Positions 53,703 to 64,000 of a stretch of 64,000 nt of DNA are shown piece after piece (within the stretch, counting starts at the first letter, position 1; each line of letters begins with the position of its first letter). Origin of the DNA: Cylindrodendrum hubeiense. Taxonomy: Eukaryota; Ascomycota; Sordariomycetes; Hypocreales; Nectriaceae. The DNA lies in the NCBI GenBank assembly GCA_014621425.1, contig JAANBB010000023.1, positions 1 through 64,000 of the forward strand, read 5' to 3'. The translations under genes were made by a program, and so were the position numbers. The notes beneath the pieces are model-generated. The model was not told the origin of the DNA, did not search any database, and saw only the letters and a list, made by a program, of their open reading frames with translations.

Positions 53703-56557
53703 CTAAGAAATACATTCCCCTATGTTTCCATTCCGCATTGCCCCCATCAAGACATTTGTTGTTTCATGATTCATTTTGTTTTCAACATTAACCCCGTCTG
53801 GACTGTTATCATTCATACATTCTTTCGAAGTGTTTGATGATCCACCATCGGTATCTGTTTCTTCCAACTCATCGGTTTCTTGCGATCCCCTGTGAAGTGG
53901 GAATATCTGGCTAGGCCCAGTTACAAGACCGCCGAGTTCGTCTGACATTGACATATCAGTATCCGGAAACTCAATTGATGCCCAATTCATGTAGAAATTG
54001 TCTTGAGGGGCTTGCTGTACAGTTTGTTCTGATTGGTCTTGTTGGGTTGGTTGAGCGGCGTTGAGCGGAAGGCGCATTCTCTGAGCCGGCTCCATACCAT
54101 ATACCCCAGGAGGGACCATCTCCGCACCTCGGTAGAAATTGGGGTTCATTTGGTTATTGTTGATGTAATAAATTGGGAACCTAGGCTGGACTAGCTCCTT
54201 GATAGGGCTAACGCCAAGAGCGAAAATTCCCCTTAGGTTGATAGGAAAGTCCTTGTCTTGAGGTATTCGCCCTTTGCTGAGACCAAGGTCGAGCGCCAGT
54301 GCCAACCGGAGATATGATGTAGGTTGAAGTGCAAAAATATGCGTCCAATCAATGGTCGACTTCTGAAGATGAGGACTGAGGTTGTCAAGCTGGGCAAGGT
54401 TGACAATGTGTCGAACAATTTCGCTGACCCAATCCACGCCATCATACTGGGGTTGATAAGTTTTCATGACCTCGATGAGAGTATTGAGTTCACGCTGTTT
54501 GAGTGCTGGTGTTGGGTCGGAGCTAAGTTCGGTGTTAGGAACTGGGGCTGATAGTTTAATATCCAAAATGTTAAGAATTAGTGGTAGCAGTGTAACGCCA
54601 ATTGCTGAAAGAGGAAGCCACCGAGCAAGGTTGAGGCGAACCAGCTGCTTGTGGCACTCTATGACTGATCTGGCGGCCGATTGTAACTCGCGCTGATTCT
54701 CCAAGATGACCGACAAGTCTCTGGTCATAGTGTTGTCTCCACTCTGACCTCCTTGGAGGGTATCGAGGTAGAGAACTTCGTGATGGCATAGGGCAACCCG
54801 TGAAGTGTAGTAGTACATCAGCAAGAGACTTCTGTATAGTGTTGTGGATTCGTGGCTGTTTTCGTCGTCGAGAAGGCTTCGTGGACCATTGTCTCCGGGA
54901 ACGATTGCCAATCGCAAAATTGCCTGATCGTACCATGCTTTCAATGAGCGTTTGCATTGAATCAGCCGGGCTTCATTATCGGATTTTGCTGCTTGATTCC
55001 AACCCTGCAGTGGAAAGCAAAGCATCAATATGTTAGTGAGCACAATGTTGAGCTGAATGGACTGGGAGAAAATATCGGCCAGAGCCTTTTTTGTTTCTGG
55101 GTCATAGACCTTGGACCGTTGAAACTCGTCATCAAGGTCTGCGACTCCGAGGGGGGACGCGGTGAAGTCAAAGTGATAATTTGTGATTTGGATAGGCCGT
55201 CTCATGAGAAGTCCAACAGAGTAATCTCGGATGATACAACACCACCAGAGGCGTCTCAATGTCGCTTGTTGCTTAGTGCAATGTGAAATAGGCATGGCTG
55301 CATAAATGTGTGCGTCAACGCTCTTTGCATAGTTGATGGCTAGGGTTAGCCATGATGTGTTTATCTTCTTGGCGGATGAAAGAGAAGTGTATGAAAGAAG
55401 CACGGCTGCTTGGGATAGAGAGACGTCTGAGCTTTCTGTTCCCATATCGAAAAGAAATTTAGCACGTCGATGAAATGACGCCCTCATTTCATGGATAGAT
55501 GTATAACCAAGTGCCTGCATGGTGGAATAAGAGACAAAGTTGCAGGAGGCAAATAGCATTGCCTGGAAGACCAGCAACGAAATGCGGCCGGTGGGTATCT
55601 CGTCCACTTCGTGACAGTACATGTCCCAAAAATCACCTTCATTGATCAAGGGCAGTATTGGGTGAACGTGGAGAAAGTATTGTTGGATAAAGTCGTCGAG
55701 AAGTGTACGGATCGGAACGCGGAGGCAGCCCTGGAGCTCCAAGAAATTGACGTCTTGGTGGGGGACATTGTGAAGATTCGTGACGGCGAGGAACGGGTAG
55801 AAGCAGTGGACAACTTCGGAGCCAGATCCAGCATTCTTGGGCTGGGAATCGACTCGGCTGGCGAGATTGCTCAGCCAGGTTAAGGGTTCGGTTCGGGCGT
55901 ATTGCTGTGAAGCTGGATGGCTGTTAGTGTGGGATCCGATGGTGATGGGACGTGGCAAATTACCAGTGGCACCGGCTGCTCTGCCACCTGCGCCCGGGAT
56001 GGGATTCTCGAATCTCCCTCCTGTGGGGTTGGGCGGCATGGTTTCCCCGGCATTGTGATGGTGATGGTGGGCGTCGTCGTTAGGATGTTCGGGATCGTCT
56101 TGGTCGATAACGCCTGGTTCTTGGGCAGTAGAGAGGTGTTGACCACTCGATTGGCCGTTCAGTTGGCCGTTCAGGTGGGCATTCAAGGCGGGCCCTGGGA
56201 TGTTCTGGCCCTCGTTGGCATCGTCGGACTGTTGGTCGATTGGCGCATAGGGAGGATACGATGCCTGAAGCCCGTCTCTGGGATCAGGGATGGCACTTGA
56301 TGACGAGTAGGTGAGTATAGGGTCGATGATTGGACAGCGGGTGCTTACAATTTGGATGCTCTCCCCGTGACGACGCAGGTCTCATTATCCAGGTAGCAGT
56401 TCATGCAGGGCCGGCCGCGTTGAGACACATCGCAGCGGACCTTCCGGGAGCGGCAGGACAGACAGGCCTTGCGGGCTCGCTTGCGCATCCTGGCCCGCGG
56501 CTTGGACTTGGAGTCGTCTGCATCCTTGTCACTGCCGACGGGGTCGATGGTGGCCAT
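53703..56557 (-). CDS. Zn2Cys6 transcription factor, Ctf1/FarA-like
   Basis: Nuclear regulator, 933 aa, exons 56349-56557 and 53703-56295 joined over a 53-nt intron (56296-56348) in phase. The zinc cluster is at about residues 32-61: ACLSCRSRKVRCDVSQRG followed by PCMNCYLDNETCVV, the exact style of cutinase factor Ctf1 and FarA/FarB, which respond to fatty acids. A His/Asn-rich linker (DDAHHHHHN) follows, then the fungal_trans domain (DDFIQQYFLHVHPILPLINE, LLVFQAMLFASCNFVS, RRLWWCCIIRDYSVGLLMRRP) and a Gln-rich plus acidic C-terminus. Beside an acyl-CoA-ligase relic this fits lipid or aromatic acid control, but the link is inference. Confidence 0.92.
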
Positions 56558-57250
56558 GGTGGACTGACAGTGACGCGTTGGCGAGGGCGCGGCGCGAGGT
56601 GCACTTAGTGCGGGAAGATGTTTTAAGGAGGAGGAGTGTCAATTACGGGGACGCAAATGTACCCACAGACCCTTGAGACCTTGGACATGAACTAGCTGGT
56701 TATTGGCCTGTCCATTCCAGCAGCTTAATGCACCTTTTTGGGTCCTCCTCTGGATCAACAGCGCGCACTCTGGGGAAAACTGCGGGGAGAACGTGGAGGC
56801 GATAGTGGACAGCTGCAATTCTGCTTGATTACGAGAAATTCACCTCGGTAGCGATGACGTCATTGACACACGAGTCATGGCATCGCAGTGATCCCACGTT
56901 AATTACGCTGCTTTGCGCCACTTCTGATGGCGCTGGCATGGATAAACTATTGGCCGAGATTGCGGCTGACTTATTTCCTGCCTAACATTTCAGGTACAAG
57001 GACCCATGCACAAGGGCCCAGGCACAAATAGGCACCGGTATTTTATCTAGACTCTTATCTAGGCTAGTTCCGGAACCCGAACCCGAAACTCGACAACGAT
57101 CTAGAACCCTGTCTCTGATCTGTGGTGGGCCGCAAGGGATCCACCACCATTTGCTGTACTATCCCGAGTTCTGCACGCGAACGGCATCATTCGACGTCAA
57201 AGTCATTCAACGAGCATCTTTCCAAACCACACCCGTGGGTTATAATAACA
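56558..57250. other. Intergenic, promoter of the Ctf1-like regulator
   Basis: 693 bp, no gene. CCGAACCCGAA near 57073-57088 is a tandem reverse-complement version of the CGGGTTCGG word found three times near 60.3 kb. Confidence 0.5.
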
Positions 57251-58270
57251 TTACATGATAGCACAGCATGAGTTCTGTTTCTGTGCTTGCTCTACCTCAA
57301 TATTAGCACCATTCGTACGTGCACCACCGAAAGAGGGCTGTTCTCTTGTACCCGGTTGGGTTTGGGACACGAGGAGAAGACAAACGTACTGTAAAACATC
57401 TTGCCCTGTGCGCTCAAGCTGTCGCTCTTGGCGACAAGGTCGTCGAGCTTCTCACCCCGCTGCAGCACACTCTCGATGGTCTTATGCAGGGCGATCTTGG
57501 TCTCATCGAGCTCCTTTTGGATTTTGAGGATGCTGGACACCACGTCCGGGTTTTGGTACTTGGTCAGGTAGTCCTTGAGCTCAGGGACCTTCAGGGTTGG
57601 GTTGCCGGTTGCCCAGGTAGATAGGGGGTTATTTGAGAGGAATTCGTCTACGCTAAGTGCAAAGTGTAAGTTGATCGGCTGAATTCAGGGAGTTGATGCC
57701 CCCCGGATGGTCGGACATGGCAGTTAACATACATCTTACTCAGTAGTTGGTGTGCCGCTAGGGTGGGGTATTGGTGGTCAGATATGATGCTATATGAGAC
57801 GGAGTCCCTTGGTCAGCATAAAATACTGGATTAAAGGTATCATGGCGCGTATCGATGTGAAGGTCGAAGCTTGGGGCCGCTTACATGCCGCAGATACCCT
57901 CACTCCTGCCCAAAGCATGAGCTGTGTAATCCTGCTGCTGCACGTCTTGACGCTGTCCGGGTTCGGTTCGCTCGGCAACCGTGGTTGAAAATAGCGTCAT
58001 GAGTTCGCCATAGCTGTCGGTGTAAAAGTCGTCTGCAGTCAGCGACGGGTCGGGTCGAAAATCGGTTCCCGCGATGGACCTACGTGTTCCTGGTGAAACG
58101 CCCATATGCGGACAATTCCTTCTCACAGGCGAGTTCTACGGCCGGTTTGTCTCGGTTGCGGATGATCTAGAAAGATGGACCATTAGTTATCGTTTCAATA
58201 TTGGAGACAGAGCAAGTGAACAAGTGTAGAGTGAGGTGGTTGGGCTTACGCCGATGTAATAAAGCTTCAT
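57251..58270 (-). CDS. ykt6: R-SNARE Ykt6
   Basis: Lipid-anchored SNARE acting in ER-Golgi, endosomal and vacuolar fusion. A 21-nt first exon (58250-58270) encodes MKLYYIG, then IIRNRDKPAVELACEKELSAYGRFTRN (58084-58166), then TYGELMTLFSTTVAERTEPGQRQDV, all typical of the Ykt6 longin domain. The R-SNARE helix reads KIQKELDETKIALHKTIESV and RGEKLDDLVAKSDSLS (zero-layer Arg in QRGEK). The last exon ends QKQNSCCAIM, the CCaaX box for farnesylation plus palmitoylation. Several small introns, phases consistent. Housekeeping gene; about 200 aa. Confidence 0.93.
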
Positions 58271-58843
58271 TTTTTTTTGAGGAAGAGGAGAACGACAGTG
58301 GGGCAACGGTTTACAGGCTACTGTGGGAGAGCTTAACGGATGGCAGATGGAACTGGGAGCTTAATCCATTATAAGGGAATGTTGGCTGTCAGGTGTCACG
58401 CTAGATCAAAGGAAATGAGGGGGCGGAGGGGGCTACCTGCACGTACCGAAGTCTTAGTACAAATCAGGGATCGTACATCTTCACAGGCATCATGCGACCG
58501 CTGGAACTCTAATAGGTTGCGCTAGGCTGCGTCAAACCTTGTCTGTACTGCCGGTGGGTGTTGCCTGGAAACTCGGCAGCATGAGCTGAATGCTCCAGTA
58601 ACTCAGCTGCCTGACCATCGGACCCCTCTCTACGAGGCTAGTGACAGGCCTGCAAGGCATTTTGGGGAGCTGTTCTTTGGTGTGATAGCGTGGAGAAACT
58701 TATAAATATCTTTTGACTGCGGCAAGGCACATTAATCTAACAATCGTATACCGCCAGCTCAGTACTAACACAAGAATACTATCAACATCTGAAGAAATAG
58801 AGAGATTACAAAACTCCTCGCAGTTGAATGACCATATATCGCC
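58271..58843. other. Intergenic, no gene seen
   Basis: ykt6 promoter on the left, 3' flank of the oxidoreductase on the right. A run of nine to ten T directly precedes ykt6. Nothing else. Confidence 0.55.
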
Positions 58844-59860
58844 TCAAATTTTGAGATTCCCAACACGCACCACAATCTTCCCTGCCGTGCGTCCTCGTCT
58901 GAGCTTCTCGTAGGCTTTCGGTGCGTCCTTCCACTCAAACTTTTCATCGATGACAGCTCGAACCCGTCCTTCAACCATCCACTGGCCAACCTGCTTCAAA
59001 TCCTCCTCCTCGATCTTCACTCTCACAGTCCGAAGTGTTCTGCGTCCACCTCCAAGATATCCTGGCAAGATGCTCCTGCGAAGCATGGCGCCCATTGATT
59101 TCTGCATCGCAACCTGCGAAAACGTGCCGCCCTGCTTCAGAAACAGATCGCTCCGTTCGTATAGGTCGGCTGGGATGCCAACATTGTCGACAGCAAGGTC
59201 AAAAACTTGCCCTTTTTGTTTCAATGTTTCGAGGATATCCGACTGCCTATAGTCAATGACTTCGTCGGCTCCGATGCTGTGACAGAGCTTCACATTGCCC
59301 GTAGAACACGTCGTTGTGACCTCAGCCCCAAGAGCCTTTGCGAACTGCACCATAAAGCTGCCCACTCCGCCACTGCCACCATTTATGAAGACTTTCGATC
59401 CAGGCTTGACGATGTCCCGGGGAAGGGCTTGCAAGGCTGTCATGCCAGCCGTGCCCACCGCCGCAGCACCCTCTGGATCAACGCCCTGCGGGAGAGGTGT
59501 GATCTGGGAACACGGTGCAATAATAATCTGTCCAAGAGAGCCGAACTTGGGGAATTTTGTCGCAATGCTCAAAGCACCGAAGACAAGCTGGCCTTCGGTG
59601 AAGGATCCATTCGTGGGGTGCTTCGCCTTCACGCGGCCGCAGAAGTCGAGGCCAGGGCTAGCAGGCGGCTGCACCATGAATCTCCCGAGCATGAACATCT
59701 CTGGAAGTTTGTATTCGACGGGATTGATGCCTGCCGTGATGACTTCGATCAACACATGGTCTTTGTCTAGCGAGGACGCATCAGGAGGGGTCGCATTCTC
59801 GTTGAGAGTGAGGGAGCTCTCCAGTGTGCCCTTGATGGCTGTGTATTGCCAGGCTTGCAT
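58844..59860 (-). CDS. Quinone-oxidoreductase-like MDR enzyme (zinc-independent)
   Basis: NADPH-dependent reductase of the medium-chain family, 338 aa, single exon. The start at 59860 (MQAWQYTAIKG) matches the family; the frame stays open 39 codons further up to 59977, but that extension is unlike the family. Marks: VLIEVITAGINPVEYKLPE, PGLDFCGRV, AAAVGTAGMTALQAL, and the nucleotide motif NGGSGGVGSFMVQFAKALGAEV. Catalytic and structural zinc cysteines of true alcohol dehydrogenases are absent. Probably reduces quinones or enones, in the cytosol. Its promoter has three copies of TCGGGTTCGGATT. Confidence 0.92.
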   Translation of the reverse strand: MQAWQYTAIKGTLESSLTLNENATPPDASSLDKDHVLIEVITAGINPVEYKLPEMFMLGRFMVQPPASPGLDFCGRVKAKHPTNGSFTEGQLVFGALSIATKFPKFGSLGQIIIAPCSQITPLPQGVDPEGAAAVGTAGMTALQALPRDIVKPGSKVFINGGSGGVGSFMVQFAKALGAEVTTTCSTGNVKLCHSIGADEVIDYRQSDILETLKQKGQVFDLAVDNVGIPADLYERSDLFLKQGGTFSQVAMQKSMGAMLRRSILPGYLGGGRRTLRTVRVKIEEEDLKQVGQWMVEGRVRAVIDEKFEWKDAPKAYEKLRRGRTAGKIVVRVGNLKI

Positions 59861-60696
59861 TTTCGCGAGGACTCGACCGGTCAGGTCAATTCGGGTTGAT
59901 GTTGATGGAAGTTGATAGACAATAGTTTGGCGTGGCAGCGTTGACTGACGTTGAGAAAGTTGAGACGCGAAGGTCAAAGCTGGATATTAAATAAAGAGCG
60001 ACAGGTTGCTAAAGGAGAGTATTTGAGAGTGAGGCCTCGAGTCGTGGTTTGTATTCTGACGAGGAAAGGAAATGAATGACGACTGACATGACTTACGAAC
60101 CGCCGTCGACCATTGTTGAACCTAGCGTAAGGACTCGCCGGCTTATTCGGGGGTGGTCTCATTCCGCAGGACCCTGCCATCATCGGCTCCATACTTAGTT
60201 GTCCGTATCACCCTTCGTTGGTATGTTGTATCGGGCTGTATCTTCACGTTTTTCCACCATGGATGCGCCGCCAGCCACAGATCGTGTCGGGTTCGGATTA
60301 TGCCTGGCTCGAGACGTCTGGATTGAGGCGTTTCCTAATTAGTTTTAGATCCTCTCGGGTTCGGATTACAAGGATCACATCCGCTCAGAAGATCTCCAAC
60401 CGAACTCCGACGGGCTGAGTTGCGCGCGTTTCCCGATTGGTGTTAGATCTTGTCGGGTTCGGATTCAAATCTGAAAAGATCTCTCTCCAAAGACGATCTT
60501 CAGTGATGCCCATGAACATCATCCTGAGTCAACGAGAAGATACGCGTCATCTTGATTCAGGAATATTTTAAATTTAATTAAGTGATGGGCTCAGCTCCAC
60601 TAGACCCGACCGGTGCTCCGTAATTTCACTCGCTATTTTGGGAATCCTTCTGTTATCGCCGCTCCGAATACAAAATCCAAATAAAAACACAAGCTC
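59861..60696. other. Promoter of the oxidoreductase with repeated element
   Basis: 836 bp, no gene. The stretch 60287-60465 carries the triple element described separately. The right end is the 3' flank of the next regulator gene. Confidence 0.6.
60287..60465 (+). promoter_or_regulatory. Three copies of TCGGGTTCGGATT
   Basis: Perfect copies at 60287-60299, 60355-60367 and 60453-60465. The last two sit in a longer degenerate repeat (GCGTTTCC...TTAGATC...TCGGGTTCGGATT) with a 98-bp period. A fourth, inverted near-copy (CCGAACTCCGA) lies around 60400. Each holds two CGG triplets in direct orientation three bases apart, a possible Zn2Cys6 target, 427-605 bp upstream of the oxidoreductase start. 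Confidence 0.65.
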
Positions 60697-61961
60697 TCAG
60701 GCTTCACTAATGTAGGCTAAGGGCCACTCGATGTACTCCTTCCAAGGCGGTGCGAGACACTCCGCAATCGCGGTGGCAATGCAGCGTCCCCATCCTCTCA
60801 TGAACCAGTAGTCCGATCCTGCAGCGTGGAGGACTGTGCAATAATGGGCAACAATGACCAGGGCAGCCGGGTGGCGTCCGCGCAGCAGAGCAAGAAAGCC
60901 ATCGTTAAGAGTCATGGGCCATATGATAGCCACGGTAAGCTCAGGAGTTGTAGTTAAAGCTCTGTCAATACTCTCCAGAAGGCCGGCAATTGCTTCGTCT
61001 GCTAGAGCTTGGGTGCTGTTTGCAGGGAAACTTCGACGGATCTCAGGAAGCTTCTCACGGAGAAGTGTGAGTAGCTCGGATTCTATCCGATGAGGGACAC
61101 AATCCATGAAATCTCCCAGTGATCCCTGTCGGATGTCCTCTTTGGAAGAGCCTAGGATGCCGTTGACGCCCCGGACTAGAGTAAAAATATCGACAATGCT
61201 GTCCATTTCAGACTGGCGGGTTTTGTGCAGGGCTGGAGTAGAGGCGGCGAATGCCCCAATGAACAACAACGAGGATGCAGCGAAGAGCGCGTGGCAGTTG
61301 CCGGAGGTGACGTTGGAGACCTCCGCATTGATCCCGCAGATTGCGTGCTGCTGATGTTGGAGGGCCTGGGTGAAATGTACCTGGCTTTGAGACGGCTGAA
61401 GGTTTGCAAGGTGGAATGCCGAGACTGCGAGGATTTGGTGCATGCGGAACGGGTATGAAATCGCCTCCTTGGGTATCTCGCTTTGCCATACTCGCAGGCT
61501 GGCCCCCGGCAGGGTTCCGGATGTGAGCGAGGTATAGTGGTTCATCAAGCCCAGGTCCATGGCCCAGTTGAATGCCTGCTCGGGTTGAAGGCCCACAACA
61601 GGTTGTGTGACGAGGGTGAAAGGTTCTGATACAAACACTGGATGTGATAGCTCTGCGAGATTGGCCCTGCGAGGCTTGGGATTGGCAACGGCCACCACAG
61701 TCTCCTTCCGTCTTTTAGCTCTCGCATCCGGATGAGATTGATCGATGAATGATACATCGTCCTTGCCAGACGACGGCAGAAGGCTGCAGCAGTCGTGGAG
61801 CTTGACGCAGGCGCCGCATGGGCGTCGCTCGTCGCACTTGTAGGGGGTCAGTCGCTGCTCTCAAGGTGCTGGGCATCCTGACGGGCTCGACACACCTTGA
61901 CCCGTCGCTCTTTGCAGCGGGAGCATCCGTTACGGGACTTCTTGTGCCCGATCCTTGCCAT
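60697..61961 (-). CDS. Zn2Cys6 transcription factor, sterol-uptake-control (Upc2) type
   Basis: Nuclear regulator, 401 aa, exons 61896-61961 and 60697-61836 joined over a 59-nt intron (61837-61895) in phase. The start at 61961 gives RIGHKKSRNGCSRCKERRVK, and exon 2 continues CDERRPCGACVKLHDC, a perfect zinc cluster at residues 13-40. The C-terminal part (LGLMNHYTSLTSGTLPG, RMHQILAVSAFHLANL, HCHALFAASSLLFIGAFA-like) has the arrangement of fungal Upc2/Ecm22-like regulators. The gene is divergent from an RTA1-family gene. Sterol responsiveness is only suggested by family type. Confidence 0.9.
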
Positions 61962-62714
61962 TAGGCCGATGAGCATATGCTGATTCCAGGGCCGACGGCA
62001 CGGGATGCGAATGGGCCCAGGACGTTGGGAGGAATTATGTGGAGGGAGAATGCGTCTAAGCCGTTCTCGAATCCGAGCAGCAATTGGGAGCGTGAATGCG
62101 AGCGGCCGTCGTGCCGTGATTGGCGGCTACTTAAGTAAAAGGTGGGTAAGGAATAGTCCGCCTGGAACCCAACTCCGCACGACTTGGGGCGCGTTCCGCC
62201 GCCGACGCCCCCGAGCCACTTGGCCGTGTTTGAGTGTGCGCATGATCTGATTGCGGGCGAATGTGCGAATCCTTGCCATGATTAATCTGGTGGCTGTTCC
62301 TCTGCCGGCTAATCATCCCTGCTGAAACCTTGACACAGCCAAAAATATGTCGTTCTATACGACATTTGCTTGGCAACGCTTCCGTGCTGGCATTTTATCT
62401 TTTCTTTTGGGCACCAGGGCTGGGTGTTATTGGCCAGAGGTGAGCTAGATCGATTGCTTGGAAACGCGTCACTGCAGGACAACGACATCGAGCACAGCCT
62501 CAGCACTAAACACTGGGACTCCAAGCAACCATGACGTTGCAAGTCATTATTAAGCTTAATCTGAGTGACCCATCTCACTCGTCAAAACGTTGTGATATAT
62601 ATATATAACTCCACGACATCAACCCAGCTATCCTCCAACCATCACCACTTCTCAGCGCTCAGGTCCACAGCAACATTACAGCAACATCGCCCATCCCCCA
62701 GACTCCACCCAATC
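61962..62714. other. Divergent promoter, Upc2-type regulator / RTA1
   Basis: 753 bp between the two start codons. A TATATATATATA run at 62597-62608 sits about 110 bp upstream of the RTA1 start. No gene. Confidence 0.6.
62594..62608 (+). promoter_or_regulatory. TATA-rich core promoter of the RTA1-like gene
   Basis: GATATATATATATAA just upstream of the RTA1-like gene, about 107-121 bp before the ATG at 62715. Position fits a core promoter. Confidence 0.5.
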
Positions 62715-63729
62715 ATGTCCTCTACACACCTTCCGAGAGAAGAACCGGGCGAGTTTGTCTTCTATCACTATGATCCTTCCCTTGCCGCGGCCGTCATTTT
62801 CATCGTTCTTTTCAGCATCTCAACATTGCTACACCTTTGGCAAATCATCAAACTGCGGGCTTGGTACTTTATAGCTTTTTTCATCGGCTGCATCTGTAAG
62901 TCTCCATCACCACCAAGTTCCGCTCCTCGATGCTGACATCTACCGTCATTCAGTCGAGATTGTGGGCTACATAGGACGTGCGTTGTCATCGACAGAATCT
63001 CCGAACTGGACCACCCGGTCGTTCACGATCCAGAGTCTCACACTCCTCCTCGGCCCATCCCTGCTCGCTGCTTCTATTTACATGGTCTTGGGTCGATTGA
63101 TCCGTCTGCTTGAGGCAGAGCACCTTTCTCCAATCAAACCGAAATGGCTGACGAAGCTTTTCGTCCTGGGCGATGTCTTGTCGTTTTTAACCCAAGGTGG
63201 AGGTGAGTCTCCCGACGGGTCCAGATACCTGCGATGAGAAAGAACTGACAACAAATCCACAGGTGGTGCTATTCTTGCCCGTGCCAAGTCAATGAGTGAT
63301 CTTAAGCTCGGCGAAAACATCATCATTGCAGGCCTCGCCATTCAGATTGTGTTCTTCGGCGTCTTCATTTTTGTCATCTGCCTCTTTCATTACCGCATTA
63401 TTGCATCTCCAACCAACCGTTGTCACTCCTCGAACATTCCCTGGCAACGATTCTTCTGGATTCTCTACGCCGCAAGCGTTTTAATTATGATTCGGTCGGT
63501 CTTCAGAGTTGCCGAGTATGTCATGGGAAGTGATGGAGCACTACTAGCCAGCGAGGTATATCTTTATGTGTTCGACGCGGCGCTCATGTTTATTGTGGTC
63601 GCAATGTTTAATGTCTTCCACCCAGGCAAGATCATCCAGAGGGAGGACAAGTCGGTGCTCCACTCGGAGGATAATACTTCGGTTGATCTGTATTCTCTCA
63701 ATGCCAGACCGTCAGCGAGCCAGGCGTAA
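62715..63729 (+). CDS. RTA1-family seven-helix membrane protein
   Basis: Fungal lipid-translocating-exporter-like family (Rsb1, Rta1, Rtm1), linked to sphingoid-base export and resistance to sterol drugs; plasma membrane. 298 aa, exons 62715-62895, 62954-63202 and 63263-63729, phases consistent. Family marks: helix 1 AAVIFIVLFSISTLLHLW; FFIGCI then FEIVGYIGRALSS; LLLGPSLLAASIYMVLGRLI; FVLGDVLSFLTQGGGGAI; AGLAIQIVFFGVFIFVIC; and IRSVFRVAEYVMGSDGALLASEVYLYVFD followed by the last helix ending MFNVFHPG. The acidic tail is cytosolic or extracellular by family model. Substrate not known. Confidence 0.93.
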
Positions 63730-64000
63730 CGGAGACCCCGCAGCAAAGGATGAAGGAGTGACCAAGTTAAAGTGTTTCCGCGATCTTCCATAGTATAGAC
63801 TCAATTGGTGTAGTAGCCTTGGATTAATGAAACTGATCTTCTTCCCTCAAAAATTGACAACTGCTACTAGTATGGTGACTCTAGGTGGCTCATCATTATT
63901 GCTAAGATTTCTAGTTCGCAGGTTATTACGACGTCAGTATTGTCTGAATTGTATTGGGTTTAAATGAAAGTTGACGCATGACTGATCGAACCTTGGAGCA
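63730..64000. other. Right edge, no gene seen
   Basis: 271 bp of 3' flank; no supported open frame or element. Confidence 0.55.

Noticed and set aside
46595..56557. Complete secondary-metabolite cluster
   Set aside because: No polyketide synthase, peptide synthetase, terpene cyclase or prenyltransferase is in the window; only a P450, a broken CoA ligase and regulators.
60280..60470. tRNA B-box-like GGTTCGGATT words
   Set aside because: They do not match the GGTTCGANTCC box well, no cloverleaf can be formed around them, and they recur as promoter repeats.

Overview
The window is nuclear DNA of a filamentous ascomycete (Pezizomycotina; Sordariomycetes or Hypocreales is my guess from gene families alone). 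The basis is many short GT-AG introns of about 50-70 nt with CTAAC/CTAAT-like branch points, five Zn2Cys6-type regulators, major-facilitator and citrate-carrier transporters, a CYP61-type P450, an RTA1 protein and a Ykt6 SNARE. I support 25 protein genes, one of them a likely pseudogene. Most are multi-exon and were assembled by matching splice phases by eye. I see no rRNA, tRNA, CRISPR array or intact transposon. Layout: 1-2117 holds an intron-dense amidophosphoribosyltransferase (ade4) running off the left edge. 4084-5779 is an MFS transporter. A 3-kb gene-poor stretch with degenerate repeats follows, then a ZIP zinc transporter (8792-10336). The most interesting region is 11880-23782, a catabolic-type cluster: Dal5-family MFS permease, mitochondrial aconitase paralogue, Zn2Cys6 regulator, mitochondrial tricarboxylate carrier, LigI-like (2-pyrone-4,6-dicarboxylate lactonase family) amidohydrolase and an RraA/HMG-CHA-aldolase-like protein. 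Five perfect CGG-N6-CCG palindromes with the stricter form CGG-RST-RST-CCG lie in the promoters of every structural gene of this cluster, so it looks like one regulon. I infer uptake and breakdown of a citrate-like polycarboxylate or lactone, possibly the lower part of a 4,5-cleavage (gallate/protocatechuate-type) route ending in pyruvate plus oxaloacetate, with the aconitase paralogue as candidate hydratase. 24391-30054 holds an HMT1-type vacuolar ABC transporter, a combined C2H2/Zn2Cys6 regulator hidden across five exons, and a short-chain dehydrogenase. 30989-31326 may encode a small secreted cysteine-rich protein. 31.3-35.1 kb is gene-poor, with tandem repeats and an unrecognised coding-like stretch. 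35114-37911 is a Cas1p/CASD1-type polysaccharide O-acetyltransferase (unrelated to CRISPR Cas1). 38998-42722 is a divergent pair of secreted proteins, an FAD-linked sugar oxidase and a beta-propeller lactonase, that plausibly act in sequence. 43391-45097 is an aromatic/aminoadipate aminotransferase. 46595-56557 forms a second group: Zn2Cys6 regulator, CYP61 (Erg5-like) P450, a 4CL-like acyl-CoA ligase that looks broken (4-bp duplication, missing ATG), and a Ctf1/FarA-like fatty-acid-type regulator. The right end holds housekeeping YKT6, a quinone-oxidoreductase-like enzyme with a striking triple promoter repeat, a Zn2Cys6 regulator of the sterol-uptake type, and a divergent RTA1-family membrane protein. 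All functional statements are from recognised motifs; no database search was possible.
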